Shown here in pieces: positions 52,917 to 63,578 of a stretch of 64,000 nucleotides of DNA. The stretch covers positions 310,001 through 374,000 of the forward strand of contig JALDYZ010000002.1 of NCBI GenBank assembly GCA_030028905.1, read 5' to 3'. This DNA comes from Ferirhizobium litorale. GTDB taxonomy: Bacteria; Pseudomonadota; Alphaproteobacteria; Rhizobiales; Rhizobiaceae. Under the pieces are notes generated by a model, which had not been told where the DNA came from, did no database searches, and was given only the letters and a program-made list of their open reading frames with translations. A program made the position numbers and the translations under genes. How positions within the stretch are numbered: position 1 is the first letter of the stretch; every line of letters begins with the position of its first letter.

Positions 52917-53903
52917 ATGACCGAAGCACACGTCTTCCGATTTTCCAAATTTGGCGCACCGGACGTGCTCGAATGGCGAACACAGGCGCTTGCCGACCCC
53001 GCTCCCGGAGAGATCCAGATCCGCCACCTGGCGATCGGGGTGAACTACATCGACATCTATCACCGCCGGGGCGTCTTCGCCGCGCCCCTGCCGCTGCCGA
53101 GCGGCCTTGGCGTCGAGGGGGTGGGTGTGGTGACCGCCCTCGGCGATGGCGTCACCGGTTTTTCCGTCGGCCAGCGGATCGCCTACGTCGGCGGTCCGCC
53201 CGGCGCCTACGCCACCCATCGCACCCTGCCCGCCGCCCGTGCCCTTGTGGTTCCCGATGGACTGGACAGCATCGAGGTTGCTGCCCTCGTCTTCAAGGGG
53301 CTGACGGCCGAGTACCTGATCCACCGCTGCGCGCCCGTGCTCCGTGGCGAAACCGTTCTGTTCCACGCGGCGGCCGGCGGCGTCGGATCGATCGCCTGCC
53401 AATGGCTGCGCCAGATCGGCGCGACGGTGATCGGCACCGTCAGTTCGGCCCGGAAGGCCGAGGTCGCCAGGGCCAATGGTTGCGACCATGCCATCGTCTA
53501 TAGCGAAACGGACTTCCAGGCCCGGGTGGCGGAGATCACCGGCGGCAAGGGCGTCGACGTGGTGTACGACTCGGTCGGCGCCGAGACCTTCATGAAGTCG
53601 TTGGACTGCCTGCGCCCGCGCGGCACGCTGGTCAGCTTCGGCGAATCCTCGGGCCCTGTCCCGCCACTGAATGTGGCGCTGCTGGGGGCCAAGGGATCCC
53701 TTTATGTCACCCGCCCGTCGATCGCGCACTACACGGCCGTCCGCAGCGAATTCGAGGCCGCAGCGAAATCCCTGTTCGCGGCGATCGCGGACGGGGTGGT
53801 GCGGGCGTCGGGCGTGACGACGTATCCGCTCGCCGATGCCCACAAGGCGCACGAGGATCTGGAAGCGCGGCGCACGAGCGGCTCCGTGGTCCTGCTGCCG
53901 TAA
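52917..53903 (+). CDS. qor: Zinc-independent NADPH:quinone oxidoreductase (MDR family)
   Basis: A 328-residue soluble protein starting MTEAHVFRFSKFGAPDVLEW (ATG 52917). A GroES-like N-terminal domain with GVNYIDIYHRRGVF and GLGVEGVGVV is followed by a Rossmann fold with HAAAGGVGSIACQWLRQIGATVIGTV, which binds NADPH. The structural-zinc cysteines of alcohol dehydrogenases are absent, as in QOR. It reduces quinones, probably to limit oxidative damage. It is divergent from the LysR regulator. Confidence 0.92.
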   Translation: MTEAHVFRFSKFGAPDVLEWRTQALADPAPGEIQIRHLAIGVNYIDIYHRRGVFAAPLPLPSGLGVEGVGVVTALGDGVTGFSVGQRIAYVGGPPGAYATHRTLPAARALVVPDGLDSIEVAALVFKGLTAEYLIHRCAPVLRGETVLFHAAAGGVGSIACQWLRQIGATVIGTVSSARKAEVARANGCDHAIVYSETDFQARVAEITGGKGVDVVYDSVGAETFMKSLDCLRPRGTLVSFGESSGPVPPLNVALLGAKGSLYVTRPSIAHYTAVRSEFEAAAKSLFAAIADGVVRASGVTTYPLADAHKAHEDLEARRTSGSVVLLP

Positions 53904-54780
53904 CGGGCGCGATCGGCGCCGGACGCCGCCGTGTCAGAGAGCGCCGATCTGCTGCAGTTTCTTCAGCACCCGTTCGTTCGGCTCGCCGGTTTCCGGCAGC
54001 CGGTAGTGTTTTTCGAAATGGCGGATGGCGGCGCGCGTCTGCGAGCCCGCGACCCCGTCGATGCTGACATTGGCATAGGCGATGTTGCTGAGCCCCTGCT
54101 GGATCTTCATCACCAGCTCGGCGTTTGTGGCACTGCTGATGCCCTTGAGCGCCACCTGTGCCGGCGCGCCCTTTTCAGCCGCGCGGATGGCGGCGGCGAT
54201 CGGATCGACCGCGTCGACGGACGGGACATCCTCGACCGGACGATCCCTTGGCACCGCCGTTCCAGCGGTCGTTTCGGATTGCAGTGCGGCCAGGAGCTCG
54301 CCGCTCGCCTCGCCCGTCTGCTCCATGCCGGCCTTCGCCTCGAAGGCGAGGATCGCGGCACTGGTGCGCGGCCCCATCACGCCGTCGGCCGCGCCGGTAT
54401 AGAGGCCGCGGCGGGAAAGCTCCTGCTGCACCCCCATGACCAGTTGCGAGGCATGCGGTACTTCGGCTGCGGCGGCAGCGGCGTCTTCCGACTCGGCCTC
54501 CTCCGGCCGCTCGATGCGGAAGGTCGTCACCTTGGCGGGGTCGATTTCCGCCTGCCGGCGATAACCGGCAAGGGCATTGGGGTGATCTGCGTCGCGGGTG
54601 CGGAAGATAGGCGACGGATGGCTTCCCGGCTGGTACCAGAGCGCATTGGCGGAGATGAAGGTAAAGATCACGGCAAAGGCTGCGCAGCCGCCGGCCACGC
54701 TCGGGTGACGGGCGACAAGGGCTCCACAGGCGCAAACCCCACGATAGAAAAGGCCCGGCTGGCGGCGGGCCGCCTTCCTT

Positions 54781-56331
<1,551 letters not shown>

Positions 56332-56775
56332 GCTGAACCTGTAAAAAACTGTTCGTTTTCGAGGTCCAAGAATAGCCCCCCGGCGCTTAAGGAAAGGATA
56401 AGGCGGCCCCTCGCTAGCGACCTTGATCGGGCCAAAAATCCCGTTTCAGGACAGTTCACGACAGCTTTGCTTTTTGTGGTTAACGGGGGGTAAGCATCGG
56501 ATTTGGATCAATTTTTCGCTTTGCGTTAAGGATTGTGGCGCGCCCGCCCGGGCAAAGGCCAGCCTTTCCAGTGCCACCCCTGCCTTCATGCTTAACGACA
56601 ATCGTTCGAATTCGAATTAAATGTGGATCAAAGCGAGATCGATTGCATTTGAACTAAATTTGCCGAAAAGGCGCGCAAATTTCGCAAACCGATATTCGCA
56701 TACCGCTTCTAGTGTCTCAGCACAGCCGGACGACAGCCGGCCAGCGAATCGGCAGCAAGACCGGTCGACGACAGG
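56332..56775. other. Intergenic divergent control region
   Basis: This 444-base gap lies between the DivJ-like and DUF5330 genes. It contains the perfect palindrome TTCGAATTCGAA (56605-56616), a TTAACGGGGGGTAAG sequence (56479-56493) that only half-fits a CtrA box, and an AT-rich part (56600-56720). The long minus-strand ORF entering from 57423 is a shadow. Confidence 0.5.
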
Positions 56776-57210
56776 ATGGGCAAGACAATGTGGTTTCTGA
56801 TCAAGGGAAGTTTCTGGTTTGCACTGGTGCTGGTCGCCTTGTCCTTCTTCGGCCCGCCGCCGAGCGAGGAAGCGGACGGCCCGCGTCTGGAACTGACGGA
56901 TGCCTTTGGCGCCGCCACCCAGGCCTATCAATATGTGACCGCGATCTGCCTGGAAAAGCCCGATGTCTGCGAGAAGGGTGCCGAAGCCTTCACCGCGCTC
57001 GGCCACCGGGCCCGCGAAGGCGCCAGGGTTGCCTATGAACTGCTCGGCACGCAGTTCGGCGACGATACCGCCGAAGACCTGACCCCGCCGGCCGAGCTTG
57101 CCACCTCCACCAAGGCTGGCGAGAACGAACCGGTGGCGGAAAAGACCGCCTCGGATGCGGTCGTCACCGGAACCGTCGTGCCCCAGCCGTATCGGAAGCC
57201 CGCCCTTTGA
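56776..57210 (+). CDS. DUF5330-type exported protein
   Basis: A 144-residue protein (140 if started at the Met at 56788). An N-terminal membrane segment (MWFLIKGSFWFALVLVALSFF) is followed by ELTDAFGAATQAYQYVTAICLEKPDVCEKGAEAFTALGHRAREGARVAYELLG, a helical domain with two Cys typical of this rhizobial family. The tail is Thr/Pro-rich and disordered. The function is unknown. An intrinsic terminator lies 140 bases beyond the stop. Confidence 0.8.
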   Translation: MGKTMWFLIKGSFWFALVLVALSFFGPPPSEEADGPRLELTDAFGAATQAYQYVTAICLEKPDVCEKGAEAFTALGHRAREGARVAYELLGTQFGDDTAEDLTPPAELATSTKAGENEPVAEKTASDAVVTGTVVPQPYRKPAL

Positions 57211-57347
57211 ATTTTTCCGTGCCGAAACCGGCACGCCCCTTTCCGGCCGGGACCTCCCGTTCCATTCCCTATCTTGCGGCGGGCAGCGCAATGCCCGCCC
57301 GCCGCCTGAGCCTGCCTGACTGTCAATTCTTCCAGCACTTCTGCTGA

Positions 57348-57386
57348 CGCCGTGAGGAGAGCCCATCCCCTCACGGCGCATTTTTT
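57348..57386 (+). terminator. Intrinsic terminator after DUF5330 gene
   Basis: CGCCGTGAGG (57348-57357) pairs with CCTCACGGCG (57369-57378), followed by CATTTTTT. It separates the DUF5330 gene from sufE on the same strand. Confidence 0.85.
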
Positions 57387-57523
57387 CGTCGCCGCCCGGT
57401 GCTCCTGCCACGCCCCCGGGCAATCGTCGCCCTCATGAGCCAGGGATTGCCGGAAGACGGTTCTTTTTCTGGTCCACATCCCCTATATGCATGTGCGATG
57501 GAGACAATACGGACCAGCAGCCC

Positions 57524-57946
57524 ATGACCAGACTTGACCAGATCATCGACGATTTCGCCTTCCTGGACGACTGGGAGGATCGCTATCGCTATGTGATCGA
57601 ACTCGGCAAGGCGCTGCCCGACCTTCCCGAGGAAAAGCGCACCACCGCCAACAAGGTTCAGGGCTGCGCCAGCCAGGTATGGCTGGTCAGCCATCCGGAC
57701 GGCGATCCGGCCGATCCGGTGATGACCTTCGAGGGCGATTCCGACGCCCATATCGTGCGCGGCCTCGTCGCCATCGTGCTGGCCACCTATTCCGGCAAGC
57801 GCGCCTCCGAGATCGCCGATCTCGACGCCATCGAGGTGTTCGGAAAGATCGGTCTCGTCGAGCATCTTTCGGCCCAGCGCGCCAACGGCCTCAGATCGAT
57901 GGTCAAGCGCATCCGCGACGAGGCCCGCGCCCGCGCCGCCGCCTAG
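57524..57946 (+). CDS. sufE: SufE-family cysteine desulfuration protein
   Basis: A 140-residue protein starting MTRLDQIIDDFAFLDDWEDRY (57524). The sulfur-accepting Cys lies in VQGCASQVWLV, and AHIVRGLVAIVLATYSGK and AQRANGLRSMVKRI complete the SufE fold. It accepts persulfide from a SufS-type desulfurase for Fe-S cluster assembly. No other suf genes are nearby, as is usual for this free-standing rhizobial copy. The stop is immediately followed by a palindromic repeat. Confidence 0.93.
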   Translation: MTRLDQIIDDFAFLDDWEDRYRYVIELGKALPDLPEEKRTTANKVQGCASQVWLVSHPDGDPADPVMTFEGDSDAHIVRGLVAIVLATYSGKRASEIADLDAIEVFGKIGLVEHLSAQRANGLRSMVKRIRDEARARAAA

Positions 57947-58048
57947 ACTACAGCGCCGCGCGTCTGATCAGACGCAAAGGTCGCTGTAGTATTTTTATCG
58001 CTGCATGTTTTTGTCCTCAAATCGGCTGCGATCTGAGGAAACATGCAG
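57947..58048. repeat. Double-hairpin rhizobial intergenic element
   Basis: The first palindrome has arms ACTACAGCG/CGCTGTAGT (57947-57955, 57982-57990) around the perfect inner palindrome CGTCTGATCAGACG (57961-57974). The second has arms CTGCATGTTT/AAACATGCAG (58001-58010, 58039-58048) with inner TCCTCAAATCG/CGATCTGAGGA. This composite is a common intergenic motif of rhizobial genomes. It lies between convergent sufE and DUF6456 genes and may act as a bidirectional terminator. Confidence 0.88.
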
Positions 58049-58069
58049 TAGCGCGGGCGGCCATCGACG

Positions 58070-58879
58070 TCAGCCGATCCGCGGCCGGTAGCCTTCCTCA
58101 CCCCAGTGCCTCAGGTCGGTGCGCGTCCGCTTACGCTCCGGATCGTAGTGGCGCGACAGGGCCAGCAGGGCAAGGCGCAGGATCACCTTGGCCGAACGCG
58201 CTGGCCATCGCCGCTCGAACTCGATGGTTTCCAGCCCCTTCATGAAGCAGCAGACATCGAGCGCCACCCCGGCCAGCTCGGGATCGATCGAGGAGAGCGC
58301 CCGCGCGACCCGTTGGCGGGCAGCGGCGGCGCTGTCGGAAATGTCGGCCGCGCCATTCCTCCCGCCGCTGCCGCGGCTCGACAGGCGCGGTTCCCAGCTG
58401 GCGACGATGCGCGGCTGAAGCTGCCCCGTGGTGAAATCCGCGTGCAACCTTTCGCCGGCGCGAACCGCCTCCGGCGGCAAGAACGGCTCCCCGCTCCTGT
58501 CCTTCAATCTCGCGATTAGGTTGAGTGGGTGGCACTGCAAGTTGACAAATGTTTTCTTCCATGCGCCGTTAATCTCAACTTTTGCGGGCGCCATGGCGCG
58601 CTGCTGTTCGAGGAACGCCTCCCCCGGCTCCTCGACAAGCGCCCGCTTCAAGAAGGCGCTTGCGGCCGCCGTGACGGATATCGTGCCCTTGCCTTCCCGC
58701 ACCAGGCCGAGCGATACGGCGCGCCGCAGCACCGGTGCGGCGAACGAGCGCCGGCCACCATCGTTCCGTCCCGACACCAGGATCCTGCCGTCGTCATCCG
58801 GCTCCACGGTCGCCGTCACGCCGCCGAGATGGCGAAGCAAGCGCGCCAGTTGCTTGGTCTCGCCGCTGCGGTCACCCAT
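58070..58879 (-). CDS. DUF6456-domain protein with winged-helix-like N-terminus
   Basis: Started at MGDRSGETKQLARLLRHLG (58879), 269 residues. The N-terminal part (about 1-95) looks like a winged helix (APVLRRAVSLGLVREGKGTISVTAAASAFLKRALVEE). The C-terminal DUF6456 part contains ERLHADFTTGQLQPRIVASWEP, VALDVCCFMKGLETIEFERRWPARSAKVILRLAL and the closing HWGEEGYRP. The gene overlaps the DnaA-domain gene by 8 bases, so both proteins are made from one message. It is probably a DNA-binding regulator; no function is established to my knowledge. Confidence 0.82.
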   Translation of the reverse strand: MGDRSGETKQLARLLRHLGGVTATVEPDDDGRILVSGRNDGGRRSFAAPVLRRAVSLGLVREGKGTISVTAAASAFLKRALVEEPGEAFLEQQRAMAPAKVEINGAWKKTFVNLQCHPLNLIARLKDRSGEPFLPPEAVRAGERLHADFTTGQLQPRIVASWEPRLSSRGSGGRNGAADISDSAAAARQRVARALSSIDPELAGVALDVCCFMKGLETIEFERRWPARSAKVILRLALLALSRHYDPERKRTRTDLRHWGEEGYRPRIG

Positions 58880-59315
58880 GGCGGAAGCTCCTTGCAGGCG
58901 CGAAGACGGAGGTCGAGATGCGTTCGACGGCCGATACGAACTCATCGAACGCGGGGTCGTCGCGGCGGTCCTCGACGACCTCGCAGGCATGGGCGACGGT
59001 GGTCCGGTCGCGCCCGAATGCCTCGCCGATATCATGCATCGGCATCTCGAGGGCGACATGGCAGACATACATGGCGATCTGGCGGACGTGGCATGCCGTG
59101 CGACGGCGGTCGCGGCGCACCTGAATACGGTCGCCGGCAAGCTCGGTCATCTCGGAAATCATCTGTCGGACAATGCGGCACGTCGAACGAAGCGGCAGCG
59201 ACGCGGGCGGGTTCAGCACCTTTGCGGGTGCGTCACCAAGCTCGTCTGCCGTCAGCGGCCCGGTGGAAATGCCCAGGCAAGGTGCAGAGGAATCTGGCTT
59301 GTTTTCAAAAGGCAT
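58872..59315 (-). CDS. Stand-alone DnaA domain IV-like DNA-binding protein
   Basis: A 147-residue protein started at MPFENKPDSS (59315), with GGGAGTG before it. After a variable N-terminus (about 1-55), residues about 70-130 match the DnaA DNA-binding domain: RQIAMYVCHVALEMPMHDIGEAFGRDRTTVAHACEVVE. The helix-turn-helix and the TTVxHA signature are kept, but the usual His before TTV is Arg. There is no AAA+ domain, so it cannot initiate replication itself. It may bind DnaA-box-like sites and regulate replication or transcription. It overlaps the DUF6456 gene. Confidence 0.87.
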   Translation of the reverse strand: MPFENKPDSSAPCLGISTGPLTADELGDAPAKVLNPPASLPLRSTCRIVRQMISEMTELAGDRIQVRRDRRRTACHVRQIAMYVCHVALEMPMHDIGEAFGRDRTTVAHACEVVEDRRDDPAFDEFVSAVERISTSVFAPARSFRHG

Positions 59316-59472
59316 ATCAATCACTCCCATTTCAAATAGGAATTAATTCATACACCGGGTTGAAGCGACGGGGATGTTAAATTTTTGCCCAAAATGCTTG
59401 GTTATTGAATTAGCTTAAATATTTCTTATGGGCGCGTCCAGATTTGGGATTTTTTTCCTCTTTCGATACAGC

Positions 59473-59510
59473 AAAAAAAGAAAAACCGGGTCGGAAGCCG
59501 ACCCGGTTTT
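59473..59510 (-). terminator. Intrinsic terminator of mucR
   Basis: A perfect 13-bp stem AAAACCGGGTCGG/CCGACCCGGTTTT (59482-59494 with 59498-59510) has a 3-base loop. On the minus strand it is followed by TCTTTTTTT. It lies 26 bases after the mucR stop. Confidence 0.95.
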
Positions 59511-59536
59511 GCGTGTGTGACGGCGAAGACGCCGGT

Positions 59537-59965
59537 TTACTTTCCGCGCTTGCGCCTCTGTCCGAGGCCCATTTCCTTCGCCAGGCGCGAACGGGCTTCC
59601 GCATAGGCGGGGGCGACCATCGGATAATCCGCTGCCAGATCCCACTTCTCGCGGTATTCCTCGGGCGACAGATTGTGGTGGGTCATCAAGTGGCGCTTCA
59701 GCGACTTGAAGGCGCCGCCACATTCCAGGCAGGTGATCTGGTCGTCCTGGACAGACTTGCGGACCGAGACGGCCGGCTTCTGCTTTTCGACAACGGTAAC
59801 TGCAGGGGTGGGCGACGACGTGTGGCTCAGTGCGGAATGGACATCTGCGATCAGGTTCGCAAGGTCCCCCGCCGGCACCACATGATTGCTTACGTAGGCG
59901 GCCACGATATCGGCGGTAAGCTCCACCAATAGCTCCTGGCCATTGCCATAAGCAGTGTCGGTCAT
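59537..59965 (-). CDS. mucR: MucR/Ros-family zinc-finger regulator
   Basis: Started at [20 protein letters not shown] (59965) with AGGAG 8 bases before, the protein has 142 residues, the MucR length. The zinc finger [30 protein letters not shown] (two Cys, two His in the Ros spacing) and the basic C-terminus ([10 protein letters not shown]) are intact. MucR silences AT-rich DNA. In Sinorhizobium it controls exopolysaccharide choice, motility and, in relatives, cell-cycle genes. It normally represses its own gene; the long AT-rich upstream region suits this. The longer frame to 60067 has no such start signal. Confidence 0.96.
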   Translation of the reverse strand: MTDTAYGNGQELLVELTADIVAAYVSNHVVPAGDLANLIADVHSALSHTSSPTPAVTVVEKQKPAVSVRKSVQDDQITCLECGGAFKSLKRHLMTHHNLSPEEYREKWDLAADYPMVAPAYAEARSRLAKEMGLGQRRKRGK

Positions 59966-60432
59966 TGAGGTTTCTCCTGTTACTAGTCTTGCCTGGCATT
60001 CCGGCATTACTCGCCGGCCTACCGATCCAGTAGAGTCCCCCCCTCGATGAAATTGATCGCACGCCACTTGTTACGAATAACGAGAAACCTACCCCTAGAT
60101 TTCTGGCAGCCTTGATCAGTTTATACCACCTAGCATTGATTTTTAGCTTTTAGCCGTATTTCAGAAACTTGCGCGGAACGACACAGACCTTGAATTGAAA
60201 GGAATGCGATTGCAACGTAAGCTCTAAAAACGGATAAAAGAACTAATTCAACACCGGAACTCTACTTGAATTGAATTATCACTATTTCAAAAAAAGTCCA
60301 ATTCGAAATTCTACCAATTTTTGGGGAAGATATTTCTAAAGCCTTAAGTTCATTACAAATCACGTCACAGAAGTATCAACCGATTTTCAGATCAAATTTC
60401 CGCGATCCATACAATTAACCCGCTGTACTCGA
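59966..60432. other. AT-rich intergenic region upstream of mucR
   Basis: This 467-base gap is markedly AT-rich from about 60070 to 60420 in a GC-rich genome, with many T-A steps and A/T runs. It lies upstream of mucR and downstream of the antiporter operon. The character matches MucR autoregulatory targets. No ORF or hairpin terminator for mnhG was seen. Confidence 0.55.
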
Positions 60433-60762
60433 CTAGTTTCGCTTCATATCGTCCCTTACCGACGATGAATCAAGCCGGTAACCGACCTGATGCGCCGCTT
60501 TTGCCAGAAGATGCGCGGCGATCGGCGCCGTCAGGATGAAGAAGACGACGCCGGCGAGCGCGCGCGCCATGACCGGGAACTCGCCCGAATGCAGGCCGAC
60601 GGCGATCAGCATCAGGCCGGAGCCGACCGTTCCCGCCTTCGAGGCCGCATGCATGCGGGTGTAGACGTCGGGGAAGCGCACCAGACCGGCGGCCGCCGAC
60701 AGCGTGAACAACGCACCCGCGACGACCATGATCGCGACGACGATCGTCATGACGCTTCCCAT
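60433..60762 (-). CDS. mnhG: Mrp/Pha-type antiporter subunit G
   Basis: A 109-residue protein starting [21 protein letters not shown] (60762) with three membrane segments. The family signature [30 protein letters not shown] is present. It overlaps the mnhF stop by one base. It is the last subunit of the multi-protein Na+(K+)/H+ antiporter. The tail [11 protein letters not shown] is hydrophilic. Confidence 0.94.
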   Translation of the reverse strand: MGSVMTIVVAIMVVAGALFTLSAAAGLVRFPDVYTRMHAASKAGTVGSGLMLIAVGLHSGEFPVMARALAGVVFFILTAPIAAHLLAKAAHQVGYRLDSSSVRDDMKRN

Positions 60763-61151
60763 CACTTCCGCCCCTTCCGCTTGTGGCCGGGCCCGACGCC
60801 GGACCGGGCTTTCTGGACCTTGCCGCCGGCCGGCGCGGCGATTTGTCTTTCGCCCGCAGCATCGCCCTCTTCCGTACGTCCCCTGGCCAGCACGAAGCGC
60901 GCGAAGGCAACGGTCGCCAAAAAGCCGACCAGGCCAAGCGAGATGGCGATATCGATGTAGAGCGTAAAGCCGGTCTTCATCGCCACGATCGCGATGAAGC
61001 CGATGGCGACCGCCACCAGCATGTCGAGCGCCACGACCCGATCGGGCAGCGTCGGCCCTTTGAGCGCCCGCCACACGGTCAGGAACAGCGAGATCGAAAG
61101 CACGACGAGGGCAAAGGCGATCGCCGACGAGAGAATTGTTTCCGGCGCCAT
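60762..61151 (-). CDS. mnhF: Mrp/Pha-type antiporter subunit F
   Basis: A 129-residue protein starting [19 protein letters not shown] (61151). Three membrane segments carry the signature [24 protein letters not shown]. The C-terminal 40 residues are Lys/Arg/Gly-rich and longer than in many homologues. Its start overlaps the mnhE stop. Confidence 0.93.
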   Translation of the reverse strand: MAPETILSSAIAFALVVLSISLFLTVWRALKGPTLPDRVVALDMLVAVAIGFIAIVAMKTGFTLYIDIAISLGLVGFLATVAFARFVLARGRTEEGDAAGERQIAAPAGGKVQKARSGVGPGHKRKGRK

Positions 61152-61624
61152 CAGCGGAATGCCTCCAGTATCTTGCGCTCGAAGCCTTCGGCGATGTCGC
61201 GCCTGAGGCCCACCGGGTCGGAGCAATCCAGCGCGTGGACATAGAGGAAGCGGCGATCATCCGACACGTCCACCGACAGCGTGCCGGGCGTCAGGGTGAT
61301 GAGATTGGCGAGAAGCGTGATCTCGAAATCGCGATCCACCCTGAGCGGGACGGCGATGATCCCCGGCTTCAACTCCATGTTCGGCCGGCAGACGGTGACC
61401 GCGACCTTCCAGGCCGAATTCATCAGCTCCTTGACGAACAGGATGAACAGCGAGAGCACGCGCCGGGTGCGGGTCAGGTAGTTCGCGCCGCCGACCTGCT
61501 CGCGGATCAGGATCAGCGCCAGCGTCGCCAGCACGAAGCCGAAGATGAAATTATGGACCGAGATGCTGCCGGACACGGCCACCCAGGCGATGGCGAGCAG
61601 CAGATTGAGAAGAAAGAGGTTCAT
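61151..61624 (-). CDS. mnhE: Mrp/Pha-type antiporter subunit E
   Basis: A 157-residue protein with N-terminal membrane segments ([37 protein letters not shown]) and the family motif [29 protein letters not shown], then [19 protein letters not shown]. It is one of the small subunits required for assembly of the antiporter. Four-base overlap with mnhD. Confidence 0.94.
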   Translation of the reverse strand: MNLFLLNLLLAIAWVAVSGSISVHNFIFGFVLATLALILIREQVGGANYLTRTRRVLSLFILFVKELMNSAWKVAVTVCRPNMELKPGIIAVPLRVDRDFEITLLANLITLTPGTLSVDVSDDRRFLYVHALDCSDPVGLRRDIAEGFERKILEAFR

Positions 61625-63180
61625 TTCGCCCCTCCCGGAAAGACCGAATGGACGTAGGCGGCCGGGTTTTCGAGGCCGGCCGCGGCCTCCTGGGTCAACC
61701 GCAGCAGCCCTTCCGGCAGCACGCCGAAAATGGAGACGAGCGCGGTCAGGAGCAAAACCGGCAGGAATGCGGTTCGGTCGATCGATACGGCAGGCGCTCC
61801 GTCATCCCCGGCCTTCGGCCGCCAGTAGGCGAGCAGGAAGACGCGGCCGACGGCGATCGTCGTCAGGAAGCCCGTGAGCAGCAGGACGCCGGCCAGCCAC
61901 CATGCGCCGATGTCGAGCGATGCCTTGACCAGGATGACTTTTGGCCAGAAGCCGGAAAACGGCGGCAGACCGGATACGGCAAAGAACAGCGCCAGCGTGA
62001 CGAAGGCGAGCGGCGCGTTCTGCCGGTAGATGCCGCCCAGGCTTTCGAGCGAATAGGACCCGCTGATGCGGGCGGCGAGGCCGGCGGCCATGTAGAGCGC
62101 TGTCATCAGCACGATCGAGTGCAGCGCGTAGAAGATGGCGCCGCTGATGCCGCCCGGCCCGCCGAGCGCGACACCGGCCAGCATACTGCCGATGCCGGAG
62201 ATCACCAGGTAGCCGAGAAGCCGGCGGACATCGTTCTGCGCCAGCGCGCCGGCGGCGCCGGTCAGCATCGTGGCGACCGCGGCGACCACGATCATCAGGC
62301 TCAGTTCCTCCCGCTCCGCCGGTAGCAGCATGACCATCACGCGGATGAGCGCATAGACGCCGACCTTGGTGAGCAGGCCGGCAAAGACCGCCGACACGAC
62401 CACGCGCGGCGTGTGGTAGGAGGCCGGGAGCCAGAAATTGACCGGAAACGCTGCCGCCTTCATGCCGAAGGCGAACAGGAACAGCGCCGAAAGCGTGACG
62501 AGCGGCAGCCCCTCGCGACCTTCCTTCACCTTCATGGCGATGTCGGCCATGTTGAGGGTTCCGAAGATCGCGTAGAGATAACCGACGGCGATGAGGAAGA
62601 GCGTGGTGCCGACGAGGTTGAGGAAGGCGTATTTCACCGCGCCGTCGATCTGCTCGCGCTCCGAGCCGAGCACCAGCAGGCCGAAGGAGGAGATCAGCAG
62701 CACCTCGAACCAGACGTAGAGATTGAAGATGTCGCCCGTCAGGAAGGCGCCCGAAACCCCGGCGAGCAACAGCAGCAGGAAGGGAAAGAAGCCGTAGCGC
62801 CTTGCGCTATCATTGATGTCGGAGAGCGCGTACAGGCTGCCGGCAAGCGCCACGATGGCGGCCGCGAGCGCCAGCATCGCACCCAGGATATCGACGCTGA
62901 AGGCAATGCCGAAGGGCGGTAGCCAGCGCCCCATCACCATCGTCACCGGGCCTTCCGTCACCACCTTCCACAACAGCGCGGCATCGACCAGCACCACCGC
63001 GGCGAGCCCGGGGATGGCGACCAGCGGATGCAGGCTGATGCGGTCGCGGATCATCATCAGCGTCGCGCCGAGCAGAATGCAGAGCGCCACCGGCAGCACG
63101 ACGAGCCATTCGGATATCGCCACCGGCGCCGTCACCATGGCGACGGACAGATCGGCTATCTTCGTGGAGACTGCGGCCAT
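61621..63180 (-). CDS. mnhD: Mrp/Pha-type antiporter subunit D (NuoN/L-like)
   Basis: The 519-residue protein is started at MAAVSTKIADLSVAMVTAPV (63180); the longer frame to 63612 is a shadow of mnhC. About 14 membrane segments form a proton-translocation domain like complex I NuoL/M/N, with the conserved Lys/Glu-bearing helices (LYVWFEVLLISSFGLLVLGSE; KVGVYALIRVMVML; LSALFLFAFGMKAAAFPVNFWLP). With MnhA it is the likely ion-moving core. The stop overlaps mnhE. Confidence 0.95.
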   Translation of the reverse strand: MAAVSTKIADLSVAMVTAPVAISEWLVVLPVALCILLGATLMMIRDRISLHPLVAIPGLAAVVLVDAALLWKVVTEGPVTMVMGRWLPPFGIAFSVDILGAMLALAAAIVALAGSLYALSDINDSARRYGFFPFLLLLLAGVSGAFLTGDIFNLYVWFEVLLISSFGLLVLGSEREQIDGAVKYAFLNLVGTTLFLIAVGYLYAIFGTLNMADIAMKVKEGREGLPLVTLSALFLFAFGMKAAAFPVNFWLPASYHTPRVVVSAVFAGLLTKVGVYALIRVMVMLLPAEREELSLMIVVAAVATMLTGAAGALAQNDVRRLLGYLVISGIGSMLAGVALGGPGGISGAIFYALHSIVLMTALYMAAGLAARISGSYSLESLGGIYRQNAPLAFVTLALFFAVSGLPPFSGFWPKVILVKASLDIGAWWLAGVLLLTGFLTTIAVGRVFLLAYWRPKAGDDGAPAVSIDRTAFLPVLLLTALVSIFGVLPEGLLRLTQEAAAGLENPAAYVHSVFPGGAK

Positions 63181-63200
63181 GCTAAGTCGTGTCCAATCTG

Positions 63201-63578
63201 TCAGTAGCCGAGCGGCGGCAGCGGGTCCTTGATGGGCTCTGCGATCCGCATGTCGTCGGTGTTGTCGGTCTTGAGGTCCTGGTAGGCGCGATAGGTCAGC
63301 ACCAGCAGGAAGGCGAAGAAGGAAAACGAAATCACGATCGCCGTCAGGATCAGCGCCTGCGGCAAGGGGTTGGCGGCTCCGGCGGGCAGCGCATCGATGC
63401 CCTCGGCTATGATCGGCGGCACTTCGCGCGTCAGTCGCCCGGACGTGAACAGCAGCAGGTTGACCGCGTTGCCGAGGATGGCGACGCCGAGCAGGATGCG
63501 AACGATGTACTTCGATAGTATCAGGTAGATCGCCGCCGCGAAGAAGATGCCGACGACGACGGCCAGGACCGCTTCCAT
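63201..63578 (-). CDS. mnhC: Mrp/Pha-type antiporter subunit C (NuoK-like)
   Basis: A 125-residue protein starting [21 protein letters not shown] (63578), overlapping the mnhB stop. Three membrane segments have the NuoK-type blocks VRILLGVAILGNAVNLLLFTSG and NPLPQALILTAIVISFSFFAFLLVL. The C-terminus is hydrophilic (DPLPPLGY). Confidence 0.94.
   Translation of the reverse strand: MEAVLAVVVGIFFAAAIYLILSKYIVRILLGVAILGNAVNLLLFTSGRLTREVPPIIAEGIDALPAGAANPLPQALILTAIVISFSFFAFLLVLTYRAYQDLKTDNTDDMRIAEPIKDPLPPLGY

Noticed and set aside
56479-56493. Possible CtrA box upstream of the DivJ-like gene
   Set aside because: TTAACGGGGGGTAAG has only one correct half-site; the second half does not match TTAA at N7.
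56617-57423. 268-codon minus-strand ORF over the DUF5330 gene
   Set aside because: The plus strand has a membrane-anchored product with a terminator; the minus frame crosses the terminator and lacks motifs.
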